This document shows positions 1-6,361 of a DNA stretch of 9,855 bases, in pieces (position 1 is the first letter of the stretch; every line of letters starts with the position of its first letter). Under the pieces are notes generated by a model. The model did no database searches, had not been told where the DNA came from, and saw only the letters and a list, made by a program, of their open reading frames with translations. Both the position numbers and the translations under genes were made by a program. The stretch is from Gemmatimonadota bacterium (lineage in GTDB: Bacteria; Gemmatimonadota; Gemmatimonadetes; Gemmatimonadales; GWC2-71-9). Location of the stretch: the NCBI GenBank assembly GCA_003221075.1, contig QHUF01000265.1, forward strand, positions 1 to 9,855. Direction: 5' to 3'.

Positions 1-178
1 TGACGGCAAACGGACCGCGCTTGACGCGAGCGACGAGGGAATTGTCCGGGGCCGCGGGACCCCGCGCCAGCAGCCAGGCGCTGGGGACGAGAATGGCGAT
101 TCCGATCCCGATCAGTTGCCGCCGAGTGGGACGGAACGCGCGCAGCGTTGCCAGCGAGGGAAGTCGAAGTGCACGCAT
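1..178 (-). CDS. N-terminus of a membrane-anchored HlyD/RND-type periplasmic adaptor (partial)
   Basis: Reading leftwards from the ATG at 178-176, the first 59 residues are visible and the gene leaves the window. The start is basic (MRALRLPSLATLRAFRPTRR), followed by one hydrophobic segment at about residues 21-40 (LIGIGIAILVPSAWLLARG). Next comes a short linker and VARVKRGPFAV, which resembles the first beta strand of HlyD/AcrA-type membrane fusion proteins, where 'V.RG.f...v' precedes the biotinyl-lipoyl-like domain. The gene would therefore encode the periplasmic adaptor of an ABC or RND exporter, anchored in the inner membrane. A good Shine-Dalgarno (GAGGTAA) lies 6 nt upstream of the ATG and supports this start. 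It follows the DUF922 gene by 60 bp on the same strand, so it may be the last visible gene of the operon. The family call rests on the anchor plus one strand only; another single-pass membrane protein is possible. Confidence 0.6.
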   Translation of the reverse strand, partial: MRALRLPSLATLRAFRPTRRQLIGIGIAILVPSAWLLARGPAAPDNSLVARVKRGPFAV

Positions 179-238
179 GGTGTTACCTCACGGGGAAGCC
201 GTAAGTTAGACACGAGCCAGCCGTTTTCCGTTCCACCC

Positions 239-850
239 CTACGGGCCGCCGAGTCGCCGCGCGACGTCTCGGCTCCAAGCGCCCTGCTGCTCCGCCAGCA
301 GCCCATGGTTCGTCTCGGTATCGTAGCGGCGTTGCTCGGCTTTCTCCTCCTGGGCAAGCCGCTCAGCCAGGGCACTCAGCTCCGCATCGGTCCGTGCGCA
401 GGGGCGGGCCAGATCCCTGTATGCCCGCCGCATCCGGCGGGCGTGCACCTCCGCCAGATCGAAATGCGTCTGTTCGTGGCGCAGGATAGTGCCTCGCTGC
501 GTGCTGTCGTTCAGTACGATCGTCTTGACCCAGGACTGCCGCGGCCGGAATCCGGCGATCACCCCAAACTCGAACGCATCACCTCGGCATTTCCAGCCGG
601 AGTACAGCGTGTACGAGGTCTTCGCGCCCTCCGAACCCTTCGAGGGCGGGGACCCCTGGAAGTCGCTCCAGGCGAGCGGCCTCCCTGCGGACCAGGCGAA
701 CGCATGGTCTGCGGACAGATCGCCGCGCAGCATGTCGTCCACCGTAGCTGGCCTCGCGGGACTTGGGGCGGGGCGTCGATCGGGAGGAGGAGCTGCATGG
801 CTGGCGCACCCGAGAGCCGCGACGAGCAAGACCGCAACGCCGAGTCTCAC
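239..850 (-). CDS. DUF922 putative Zn-dependent protease, lipoprotein
   Basis: 203 residues with a GTG start at 850-848. The N-terminus is a lipoprotein-like signal (hydrophobic residues 3-14, Cys15 in AALGC; Ala at -3 makes the lipobox imperfect). A low-complexity Pro/Ala/Arg linker covers about 20-37. The rest matches the DUF922 family of predicted secreted Zn-dependent proteases: LAWSDFQGSPP (59-69), then SWVK (106-109), then a metal-binding HEQTHFD (His125, Glu126, His129) followed by EVHARR (134-139). Near the C-terminus YDTETNHG (176-183) carries His182 as a possible third ligand, and Q..W (189-192) follows. The metallopeptidase role is predicted from the HExxH-like motif; activity and substrate for this family are, as far as I know, uncertain. 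The start overlaps the TGA of the upstream metallophosphoesterase gene as GTGA, implying translational coupling. A purine-rich GGAAGGA lies about 14 nt upstream, rather far for a Shine-Dalgarno. The protein is probably anchored in the envelope. Confidence 0.8.
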   Translation of the reverse strand: MRLGVAVLLVAALGCASHAAPPPDRRPAPSPARPATVDDMLRGDLSADHAFAWSAGRPLAWSDFQGSPPSKGSEGAKTSYTLYSGWKCRGDAFEFGVIAGFRPRQSWVKTIVLNDSTQRGTILRHEQTHFDLAEVHARRMRRAYRDLARPCARTDAELSALAERLAQEEKAEQRRYDTETNHGLLAEQQGAWSRDVARRLGGP

Positions 851-1323
851 TGAAGTGCTACAATCCTTCCGCGCGGCGGAATTCCTGCCTCGAGCTCCAG
901 AACCCCGACGCTCGGCGGAATCCCAAATCGGGGCGCCCCCGCCCCACCCGGATTCATCACCGTCACCGTCTTGTCCACCAGCTCGAGCAGCGGCCGATGA
1001 CTATGCCCGAAAATGATGATCTCGGCGTCGGGAAAGGCCTCATGCAACTTGCTAGGATTGGGGCTGCCGAATTGGTCGCCGTGCGTGACAACGATCGGGA
1101 AACCATCCAACTCGATTTCGGCAACTTGCGGTAGTTGCGAGCGCAGCTCGAAGCCGTCGCTGTTGCCGTACACCGCCGTCACCGGTGCCAGCGCGCGCAG
1201 CTCGACCAGGAGATCGCTGCGCCCCACATCCCCGCCATGCAGGATGTGATCGACTTCCTTGAAGATCTCGAAGACCTGGGGCCTCAGCACGCCGTGCGTA
1301 TCCGAGATGACGCCCAGTCTCAC
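847..1323 (-). CDS. yfcE: YfcE/MJ0936-family metallophosphoesterase
   Basis: 158 residues from a GTG at 1323-1321. The full set of calcineurin-like phosphodiesterase motifs is present in order: SDTHG (Asp8, His10), HGGD (Gly30, Asp32), GNSD (Asn54, Asp56), VTHGD (His81) and GHSH (His107, His109), then MNPGG (123-127), typical of the YfcE/MJ0936 group. These residues bind two divalent metals. The family hydrolyses phosphodiesters in vitro, but the physiological substrate is usually unknown. No signal peptide is present, so it is cytoplasmic. The frame stays open further upstream to 1509, but that extension lies inside the aminopeptidase gene and reads like a shadow (Arg/Gly-rich), and the VRLGVISDTHG start is the family's normal N-terminus. 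The GTG overlaps the aminopeptidase TGA as GTGA, and its own TGA overlaps the GTG of the DUF922 gene, so both junctions look translationally coupled. Length and motif completeness make the family call secure. Confidence 0.9.
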   Translation of the reverse strand: MRLGVISDTHGVLRPQVFEIFKEVDHILHGGDVGRSDLLVELRALAPVTAVYGNSDGFELRSQLPQVAEIELDGFPIVVTHGDQFGSPNPSKLHEAFPDAEIIIFGHSHRPLLELVDKTVTVMNPGGAGAPRFGIPPSVGVLELEAGIPPRGRIVALQ

Positions 1324-2966
1324 CTGCCGGTCGCCGGTCCGATCGCGCGCGCCGTGACGTAGAAGTTCTCGTCGACACTCAGGTCGCCCGCGTTGGGGGA
1401 GCCAGCGTCCAGCGACTGCCACGTCTCCGTCGGATGCAGGATCCGTGTGCCCTGCCCCGGTACGTTCACCCGGACCGGCATGTCGAACGCGGATACGACG
1501 TTCGTCCAATGGTAGGAGAGCTTCCCACCCTCGACCCGGTATTCGAACACGGGGATCTGCGTCGTCGTGAGGTACTGCGCGAACACCTTGCTCAGATCGA
1601 TCCCCGCCTCGCGGCTGATGTAGTCCTGTACCTGTTTGCCGGTGACGGTCTGGTGGTAGAACGTCTTGTTCAGCCCGCGCAGGATGTCACGCCATTTCGC
1701 ATCGTCGTCGATGATCGCGCGGATCGTGTGCAGCATGTTCCCGCCCTTGGGATACATGTCGCCCGAGCCCTGCGCGTTCACTCCAAAGACCGGAACGACG
1801 GGCCGGTCGTTCCGGACGCCGCGGCGCGCGCCGATCATGTAGGCCGCGCCCGCGCTCTTCCCCAGAAGGCACTCCGTGTAGATCCCCTCCGCGTAATTCG
1901 CGAAGCTCTCATGTAGCCACATGTCGGCGTGATCCTGGGCCGAGATGTTGTTGCCCCACCACTCGTGGGCGCTCTCGTGCACGATGATGAAATCCCATTG
2001 CAACCCGAGCCCTGTGCCCGACAAGTCGCGGCCCAGGTAGCCGTTGAGGAAATGATTGCCGTAGGCAACGGCGCTTTGATGCTCCATGCCGAGGTGCGGC
2101 GTCTCGACCAGCTTGTAGCCGTCGGCGTACCAGGCGTACGGACCGAACCATTTTTCGAAGCACCGCATCATCGGGATCACCTGGCGGAACTGCCGCCGCG
2201 CGGTGTCGACGTGGTAATCGAGCGGCCAGAAATCGAATGACAGCTTTCCCGCTTCGCCGGCGAGCGTGTCACTGACGTGCGTATAGTAGCCCGCGTTGAT
2301 TGTGACGTTGTAGGTGTTGATCGGACTCGTCACGAACCACTCATACGTGGTGGTGCCGTCGCCATTCTTCGTGGTGCTCCGCAGCCGGCCGTTCGAGACG
2401 TCGATCAGCGGATCGGGCACGGTGATCGCGATCCGCTGGCTGTCCGGCTCGTCGGCCAGGTAGTCTTTGGTGGGCCACCAGACGCTGGCGCCCAGACCTT
2501 CGTTCGCGGTCGCGATCCACGGCCGGCCCAGACTGTCCTTGGGGAATGTGAACCCCCCGTCCCAAGGCAGTCGCCGCCCGACCCGTGGCTTGCCGTGATA
2601 CCACACCGTGATCGTCCGCGTCGCCCCGGCACGTTGTGGTGCCGTCAGCGTCACGAAGAACGCATTGCCGTCGCGCCGGTAATTGAGCTTCCGGCGGTCC
2701 TGGACCATGCTGTCAACCACGAGCGGCATCTGCAGATCGATCTGCATCTCGCGCGCGGGTTGCAGAACGCGGTACGTGATGCCATTCCAGCCGCTGATGC
2801 TCGAATCCTGCGGATTCACCCGCGTGTGCAAGTCGTAGAACTGCACGTCCCACCAGGCCCGCGCGGGTCCGTTGGAGCCGCGCAGCGTGTCGGCGTGCGT
2901 GTAGAGCGTCGTGTCCTGCGCCGACGCGAGCGAAACCAGCGCGAGGCCGGCGACGAGAAAACTCAT
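1320..2966 (-). CDS. Secreted M1-family (gluzincin) aminopeptidase, short form
   Basis: 548 residues from the ATG at 2966-2964. A signal peptide is visible (MSFLVAGLALVSLASAQ), so the enzyme is exported. An N-terminal beta-sandwich of the M1 type covers about 35-230. The substrate-binding GAMEN-type motif appears as GMEHQ (293-297). The zinc site is HESAH (330-334) with Glu353 exactly 18 residues after the second His (HExxH-x18-E), and Glu331 is the catalytic base. Tyr405 in MYPKGG matches the transition-state tyrosine of the Y.KG motif. After the catalytic domain only a short beta domain follows, without the long alpha-helical C-terminal domain of PepN/ERAP enzymes, so this is a short-form M1 member. 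It would remove N-terminal residues from peptides in the periplasm or outside. The upstream extension to 3116 is a shadow of the SnoaL-like gene. Its ATG overlaps that gene's TGA (ATGA), with no clear Shine-Dalgarno, so translation probably depends on coupling. Specificity cannot be read from the sequence. Confidence 0.93.
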   Translation of the reverse strand: MSFLVAGLALVSLASAQDTTLYTHADTLRGSNGPARAWWDVQFYDLHTRVNPQDSSISGWNGITYRVLQPAREMQIDLQMPLVVDSMVQDRRKLNYRRDGNAFFVTLTAPQRAGATRTITVWYHGKPRVGRRLPWDGGFTFPKDSLGRPWIATANEGLGASVWWPTKDYLADEPDSQRIAITVPDPLIDVSNGRLRSTTKNGDGTTTYEWFVTSPINTYNVTINAGYYTHVSDTLAGEAGKLSFDFWPLDYHVDTARRQFRQVIPMMRCFEKWFGPYAWYADGYKLVETPHLGMEHQSAVAYGNHFLNGYLGRDLSGTGLGLQWDFIIVHESAHEWWGNNISAQDHADMWLHESFANYAEGIYTECLLGKSAGAAYMIGARRGVRNDRPVVPVFGVNAQGSGDMYPKGGNMLHTIRAIIDDDAKWRDILRGLNKTFYHQTVTGKQVQDYISREAGIDLSKVFAQYLTTTQIPVFEYRVEGGKLSYHWTNVVSAFDMPVRVNVPGQGTRILHPTETWQSLDAGSPNAGDLSVDENFYVTARAIGPATGR

Positions 2967-3388
2967 GGCAGCACGAATACCCGCTCCCCGGCGAACTTCC
3001 GCCCTTTGGAATCCCATGGAAAGAAAATTACTACCCGAAAGGTGACCCGCTCGCCGATCGGCGTGCGCTCGAGCCACTTTCCCTTGTGCGTACCGGTCAC
3101 TCGGGCCTCCTCGCACACGCCCTGAGGCCCGATGACGATCGTCTGCAGATCAAAGTGGATGTCGGGAAACGCGCTCAGCAATTCCATATAGAAACGTGTC
3201 GCGCCCGCGTGGCCCTCCCAGCGACCGCCGTCGGGGAAGACCTGATACACGCAATCCGGCGTCAACGTCGCGATCAGCCCGGCGATGTCGCGTTTGTCTT
3301 CGGCAATCGAATGTGCTTTCCACAGCTCGCGGATCTCGCGATACAGCTCCGGCGTCACGTCGCGCGCCAACAGCTGCCGGACGTCCAT
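2963..3388 (-). CDS. SnoaL-like / NTF2-fold protein
   Basis: 141 residues from the ATG at 3388-3386. It has the pattern of SnoaL-like polyketide-cyclase/NTF2-fold proteins: helices at the N-terminus with the 'D..gl...l..dc.y.v.P.g..w.G..g...f' segment (LIATLTPDCVYQVFPDGGRW), then FYMELLSAFPDIHFDL, EEARVTGTHKGKWL, and a final sheet ending in FAGERVFVLP. Members are cytoplasmic cone-shaped proteins that act as cyclases, isomerases, hydratases or small-ligand binders, and the fold alone does not give the substrate. There is no signal peptide. An alternative GTG two codons upstream (3394-3392) overlaps the ubiX stop as GTGA. I prefer the ATG because AAGGG lies 5 nt upstream of it, at the end of ubiX. 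The start sits within a few bases of the ubiX stop and the stop overlaps the aminopeptidase ATG, so it is coupled on both sides. A role in quinone or isoprenoid chemistry is only a guess from context. Confidence 0.85.
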   Translation of the reverse strand: MDVRQLLARDVTPELYREIRELWKAHSIAEDKRDIAGLIATLTPDCVYQVFPDGGRWEGHAGATRFYMELLSAFPDIHFDLQTIVIGPQGVCEEARVTGTHKGKWLERTPIGERVTFRVVIFFPWDSKGRKFAGERVFVLP

Positions 3389-3390
3389 CG

Positions 3391-3993
3391 TCACCCTTGC
3401 CAGGGCTTGATCAACTTGATCTCGAGCCCGAGCTGGTCGACGATACGCTGGACGATGAAGTCGATCAGCTGGCCGATCTCCCTGGGTCTCTGATAAAACC
3501 CCGGCGCTGCCGGCATCACGACAGCACCCGCCTCAAAGGCCAGCGCCATGTTGCGTAGATGCAAGAGCGAGAGCGGCGTCTCGCGCGGGACCAGCACGAG
3601 CTTGCGCCGCTCCTTGAGCGTGACGTCAGCGGCGCGCTCGATCAGCGATCGGCTGGTGCCATGGGCGATCGCGGCGAGCGTCCCCATCGAGCACGGGCAG
3701 ACCACCATGCCCAATGTCTTCACCGACCCCGACGCCGGCTCGGCGCCGCGGTCCGAGTCATTGAACAGGCGCACGCAGCCCCAATCACCGCCCGTCGCCT
3801 GCTTCAGGCCGGCTTCGTCCTTGATCCCGCATTCCTCGGCAAGCAGCCGCCAACCGTGCGCGGAGATGAGCAGCCAGGTCGGCACATGATTCGTGGCGAG
3901 CACTTCGAGCAGACGCACGGCGTACGGTGCTCCGGAGGCACCGGTGATCGCGAAAACGACAGGAGGAGAAGGTCCTGACACGGCCCGAAACAT
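3391..3993 (-). CDS. ubiX: UbiX-type flavin prenyltransferase (MqnM-like)
   Basis: 200 residues. UbiX joins a dimethylallyl group to reduced FMN to make prenylated FMN, the cofactor of UbiD-type decarboxylases. Visible motifs are FAITGASGAPYA (14-25, flavin site), LISAHG (42-47), VVCPCSMGTLAAIAHG (97-112), RAADVTLKERRKLVLVPRE (120-138) and PGFYQRP (164-170). Arg120, Lys127, Arg137, Glu138 and Tyr167 correspond to the catalytic and phosphate-binding residues described for Pseudomonas UbiX (Arg122, Lys129, Arg139, Glu140, Tyr169, a constant offset of two). The ATG at 3993-3991 is chosen because it gives the normal length. An AGAGGG sits only one base upstream, so the start is not strongly supported; a GTG four codons in is the alternative. 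It is the first gene of the minus-strand run and is divergent from the S9 peptidase gene. Its natural client, a UbiD, is encoded about 2.4 kb away on the same strand, consistent with one menaquinone (futalosine-type) pathway. Confidence 0.95.
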   Translation of the reverse strand: MFRAVSGPSPPVVFAITGASGAPYAVRLLEVLATNHVPTWLLISAHGWRLLAEECGIKDEAGLKQATGGDWGCVRLFNDSDRGAEPASGSVKTLGMVVCPCSMGTLAAIAHGTSRSLIERAADVTLKERRKLVLVPRETPLSLLHLRNMALAFEAGAVVMPAAPGFYQRPREIGQLIDFIVQRIVDQLGLEIKLIKPWQG

Positions 3994-4061
3994 ACCCTCT
4001 GGCTAGGGCGGTCGCGCGGGCGTTAATTCGAGAACAGACTCCCACTCGTCTGAGGTCTCCG
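3994..4061. promoter_or_regulatory. Divergent intergenic region, probable back-to-back promoters
   Basis: Sixty-eight bases separate the start of ubiX (leftward) from the start of the S9 peptidase gene (rightward), so promoters for both must lie here or in the flanking coding ends. The only AT-rich patch is GTTAATTCG at about 4022-4030, which could contribute a -10-like element, but no convincing -35/-10 pair is visible. On the plus strand GAGGT (4052-4056) is a well-placed Shine-Dalgarno, 5 nt before the ATG at 4062. The promoter assignment follows from gene orientation, not from a recognised motif. Confidence 0.4.
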
Positions 4062-6212
4062 ATGCCCGCAGCTATCCGGTCGCTGCCTCTGCTGGCCGTG
4101 CTTTTCCCCGGCGTCATTCTCGCCCAGGCGCCCGCGACCGCCACCACCACGCCGTCGCTCACTCCACCGATGGCGGCGGTGCGGCCGCATCGCTTCGATG
4201 AGCACGGCAACGTGCGCATCGACCAGTACTACTGGCTCAAGGAACGGAGTAATCCGGAAGTCATCAAATACCTCGAAGCCGAGAATGCGTACACCAAAGC
4301 CGTCATGGCGCATACGGAGGCTTTGCAGGAACGACTCTACGACGAGCTGAAAGGCCGCGTGCTCCAGAACGACCAGTCCGTGCCGTTCCGTGAGGGCAAT
4401 TATTTCTACTATACGCGGCTCGTAGAAGGGAAGAACTATCCCATCTACGCCCGCAAGCGCGGTTCAGTGAGCGCCCCGGAAGAGATCATGATCGACGCCA
4501 ACGCGCTCGCCGAGGGGAAGGCGACGTTCCTGATCAGAGCGTGGGAGGTCAGCTCCGGCGAGGATCTGCTCGCGTTCGCGGCCGACACCACCGGTGGTCG
4601 TGTCAGCTCGATTCGATTCAAGAACCTGCGCACCGGCGAAATGCTGTCCGACGTCATCCCGCGCGCCATCGGCGGCATTGCCTGGGCCGAGGACAACCGC
4701 ACGCTGTTTTATACGAAGCCCGATTCCGTGTCTGTGCGACCGTATCAGGTCTATCGTCACAAACTCGGCACACCGGCAGCGACCGATCAGATGGTGTACG
4801 AAGACAAGGATGAGACGTATTACGTTGGTGTCTCCAAGACGAAGTCCCGTGCGTACATCATGATTCAGTCCTCGCAAACGATGGCGACCGAGTACAGCTA
4901 CATTCGGGCCGATCAACCCGACGCGCCGTTCAAGGTGATCTTCCCGCGCGAGCGGGGGCACGAGTACCACGCCAACCATTTCGGCGACTACTTCTACATC
5001 CTGTCCAACGACCACGCGAAGAATTTCCGGCTCATGCGCACGCCTGTCGCGCGGCCCGGCCGGGACAACTGGGAAGAAGTCATTCCGCACCGCGCCGACG
5101 TGCTGCTCGAGGATTTCGAGTTCTTCAAGGACTACCTCGTGCTGACGGAGCGGAAGGACGGCCTGGTACAGCTGCGCGTGCGCCCCTGGACCGGGGGGGG
5201 GCAGAACGAGTACTACCTCGACTTCGGCGAGCCGGCGTATCTCGCCTATGTCAGCACCAATCTCGAGTTCGACACGCCGGTGCTGCGCTACGGATACACG
5301 TCCCTTACAACCCCGTCGTCGACGTACGACTACGACATGAAGACGCGGCAGAAGACGCTGCTCAAGCGTGATCAGATCCTCGGCGGCTTCGATCCCGCGA
5401 ACTATGTGAGCGAGCGATTCTTTACCACCGCGCGCGACGGCGCGCGGGTGCCCGTCTCCCTCGTGTACCGCAAGGGGATCGCCCGCCCCGCCCCGTTGCT
5501 GCTCACCGGCTACGGGTCGTACGGATCGAGCTCGGATCCGACGTTCTCGTCGGACCGACTCTCGCTACTCGATCGCGGCTTCGCGTTCGCCATCGCACAC
5601 ATTCGGGGCGGGTCCGAAATGGGGCGCGCGTGGTACGAAAACGGCCGGCAACTCCAGAAAAAGAACACCTTCACCGATTTCGTGGACGTCGCAGATGATC
5701 TGATCCGCCGCGGCTACACGTCCTCGGATCGCCTGTTTGCGCGAGGGGCCAGCGCCGGTGGGCTCCTCATGGGGGCGGTCGTCAACATGCGGCCGGAGCT
5801 GTTCAAGGGCGTCATCGCGGGCGTGCCCTATGTCGACGTGATCACCACGATGATGGACTCGACGATTCCGTTGACGACCGGTGAATACGATGAGTGGGGC
5901 AATCCCCATGATTCGACATTCTACCGGTACATGCTGTCGTATTCACCGTATGACAACGTCGCGCGGAAGGCGTATCCGAACCTGCTGATCACGGCCGGTT
6001 TGTATGACACGCAGGTGCTGTATGTCGAACCGGCGAAGTGGACTGCCCGGCTGCGCGCGATGAAAACCGATAGCAACCGCCTGATTCTGCAAACGAACAT
6101 GGAGGCGGGACACGGCGGGGCATCGGGCCGCTACAAGCGCTGGCGCGACGTGGCGTTTGAGTATGCGTTCCTGCTCGACCTGGCGGGGCTCGGCGTTAAG
6201 CCCACTCCCTGA
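4062..6212 (+). CDS. ptrB: Secreted oligopeptidase B-like S9A serine peptidase
   Basis: 716 residues. A signal peptide (hydrophobic residues 7-20, likely cleavage after about AQA at 21-23) indicates export, unlike the cytosolic E. coli enzyme. Then follow an N-terminal cap (FDEHGNVRIDQYYWLKE), a beta-propeller at about 110-440 (starting YFYYTRLVEGKNYPIYARK), and an alpha/beta-hydrolase domain. The triad is Ser564 in GASAGG, Asp649 in AGLYDTQV and His684 in AGHGGASGR. These sit at a constant +32 from the Ser532/Asp617/His652 that I recall for enteric oligopeptidase B. The subfamily marker TTGEYDEWGNP (605-615) is present. It corresponds to the region whose acidic pair gives preference for basic residues: the first Glu is kept (Glu608), and the second is Asp (Asp610). 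It should cleave short peptides after Arg/Lys, with the propeller excluding folded proteins. Start: ATG with GAGGT 5 nt upstream. A run of nine G at 5193-5201 encodes Gly378-380; the frame is intact. Confidence 0.93.
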   Translation: MPAAIRSLPLLAVLFPGVILAQAPATATTTPSLTPPMAAVRPHRFDEHGNVRIDQYYWLKERSNPEVIKYLEAENAYTKAVMAHTEALQERLYDELKGRVLQNDQSVPFREGNYFYYTRLVEGKNYPIYARKRGSVSAPEEIMIDANALAEGKATFLIRAWEVSSGEDLLAFAADTTGGRVSSIRFKNLRTGEMLSDVIPRAIGGIAWAEDNRTLFYTKPDSVSVRPYQVYRHKLGTPAATDQMVYEDKDETYYVGVSKTKSRAYIMIQSSQTMATEYSYIRADQPDAPFKVIFPRERGHEYHANHFGDYFYILSNDHAKNFRLMRTPVARPGRDNWEEVIPHRADVLLEDFEFFKDYLVLTERKDGLVQLRVRPWTGGGQNEYYLDFGEPAYLAYVSTNLEFDTPVLRYGYTSLTTPSSTYDYDMKTRQKTLLKRDQILGGFDPANYVSERFFTTARDGARVPVSLVYRKGIARPAPLLLTGYGSYGSSSDPTFSSDRLSLLDRGFAFAIAHIRGGSEMGRAWYENGRQLQKKNTFTDFVDVADDLIRRGYTSSDRLFARGASAGGLLMGAVVNMRPELFKGVIAGVPYVDVITTMMDSTIPLTTGEYDEWGNPHDSTFYRYMLSYSPYDNVARKAYPNLLITAGLYDTQVLYVEPAKWTARLRAMKTDSNRLILQTNMEAGHGGASGRYKRWRDVAFEYAFLLDLAGLGVKPTP

Positions 6213-6225
6213 TTCCTAGCGCCCG

Positions 6226-6238
6226 CGCCGATTCGGCG
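6226..6238. repeat. Short inverted repeat just after the S9 peptidase stop
   Basis: CGCCGATTCGGCG forms a five-base-pair GC stem with a three-base loop, 13 nt after the TGA of the S9 peptidase gene. No T-run follows it, so it is at most a weak or factor-assisted terminator. Small palindromes of this kind are common in GC-rich DNA. Confidence 0.25.
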
Positions 6239-6281
6239 TTGGGGAGCGTTTCGGATGAGCGGGTGGGCGCGGCGGCGGAGA

Positions 6282-6357
6282 CGTGCGCCGTGAGCCGTGC
6301 GCTGTGCGCCGGGAGGCATCGGGTTTCCGGCGCACGGCGGACTGCGCACGGCGCACG
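6282..6357. repeat. Large imperfect hairpin between convergent genes
   Basis: The left arm (6282-6314) begins CGTGCGCCGTG and ends GTGCGCCGGGA. The right arm (6325-6357) is its imperfect reverse complement, ending CACGGCGCACG. Pairing is continuous for the outer 11 bp and the inner 11 positions (one G-T), with a few mismatches between, and the terminal loop is about 10 nt. Within each arm the unit GTGCGCC is itself repeated. It lies between the convergent ends of the S9 peptidase (stop 6212) and the UbiD-UbiA frame (stop 6362), where a bidirectional transcription stop or mRNA 3'-end stabiliser would act. There is no T-tract, so it is not a classical intrinsic terminator. It may instead be a copy of a dispersed palindromic (REP-like) element, which this window alone cannot show. 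Confidence 0.6.
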
Positions 6358-6361
6358 CTGT

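Noticed and set aside
116..853. Plus-strand open frame of 245 codons
   Set aside because: It is antisense to the DUF922 gene, whose HEQTHFD motif and lipoprotein signal are clear; the plus-strand translation resembles nothing and has shadow-type composition.
1324..1509. Upstream extension of the metallophosphoesterase
   Set aside because: It overlaps the end of the M1 gene in another frame, and family members begin at the beta strand just before SDTHG, matching the GTG at 1323.
2967..3116. Upstream extension of the M1 peptidase by 50 codons
   Set aside because: It lies within the SnoaL-like gene and would bury the signal peptide that begins at the ATG 2966.
2277..3125. Plus-strand open frame of 282 codons
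   Set aside because: It is antisense to the N-terminal part of the M1 peptidase and the SnoaL-like gene. It has Arg/Val/Asp-rich composition without motifs.
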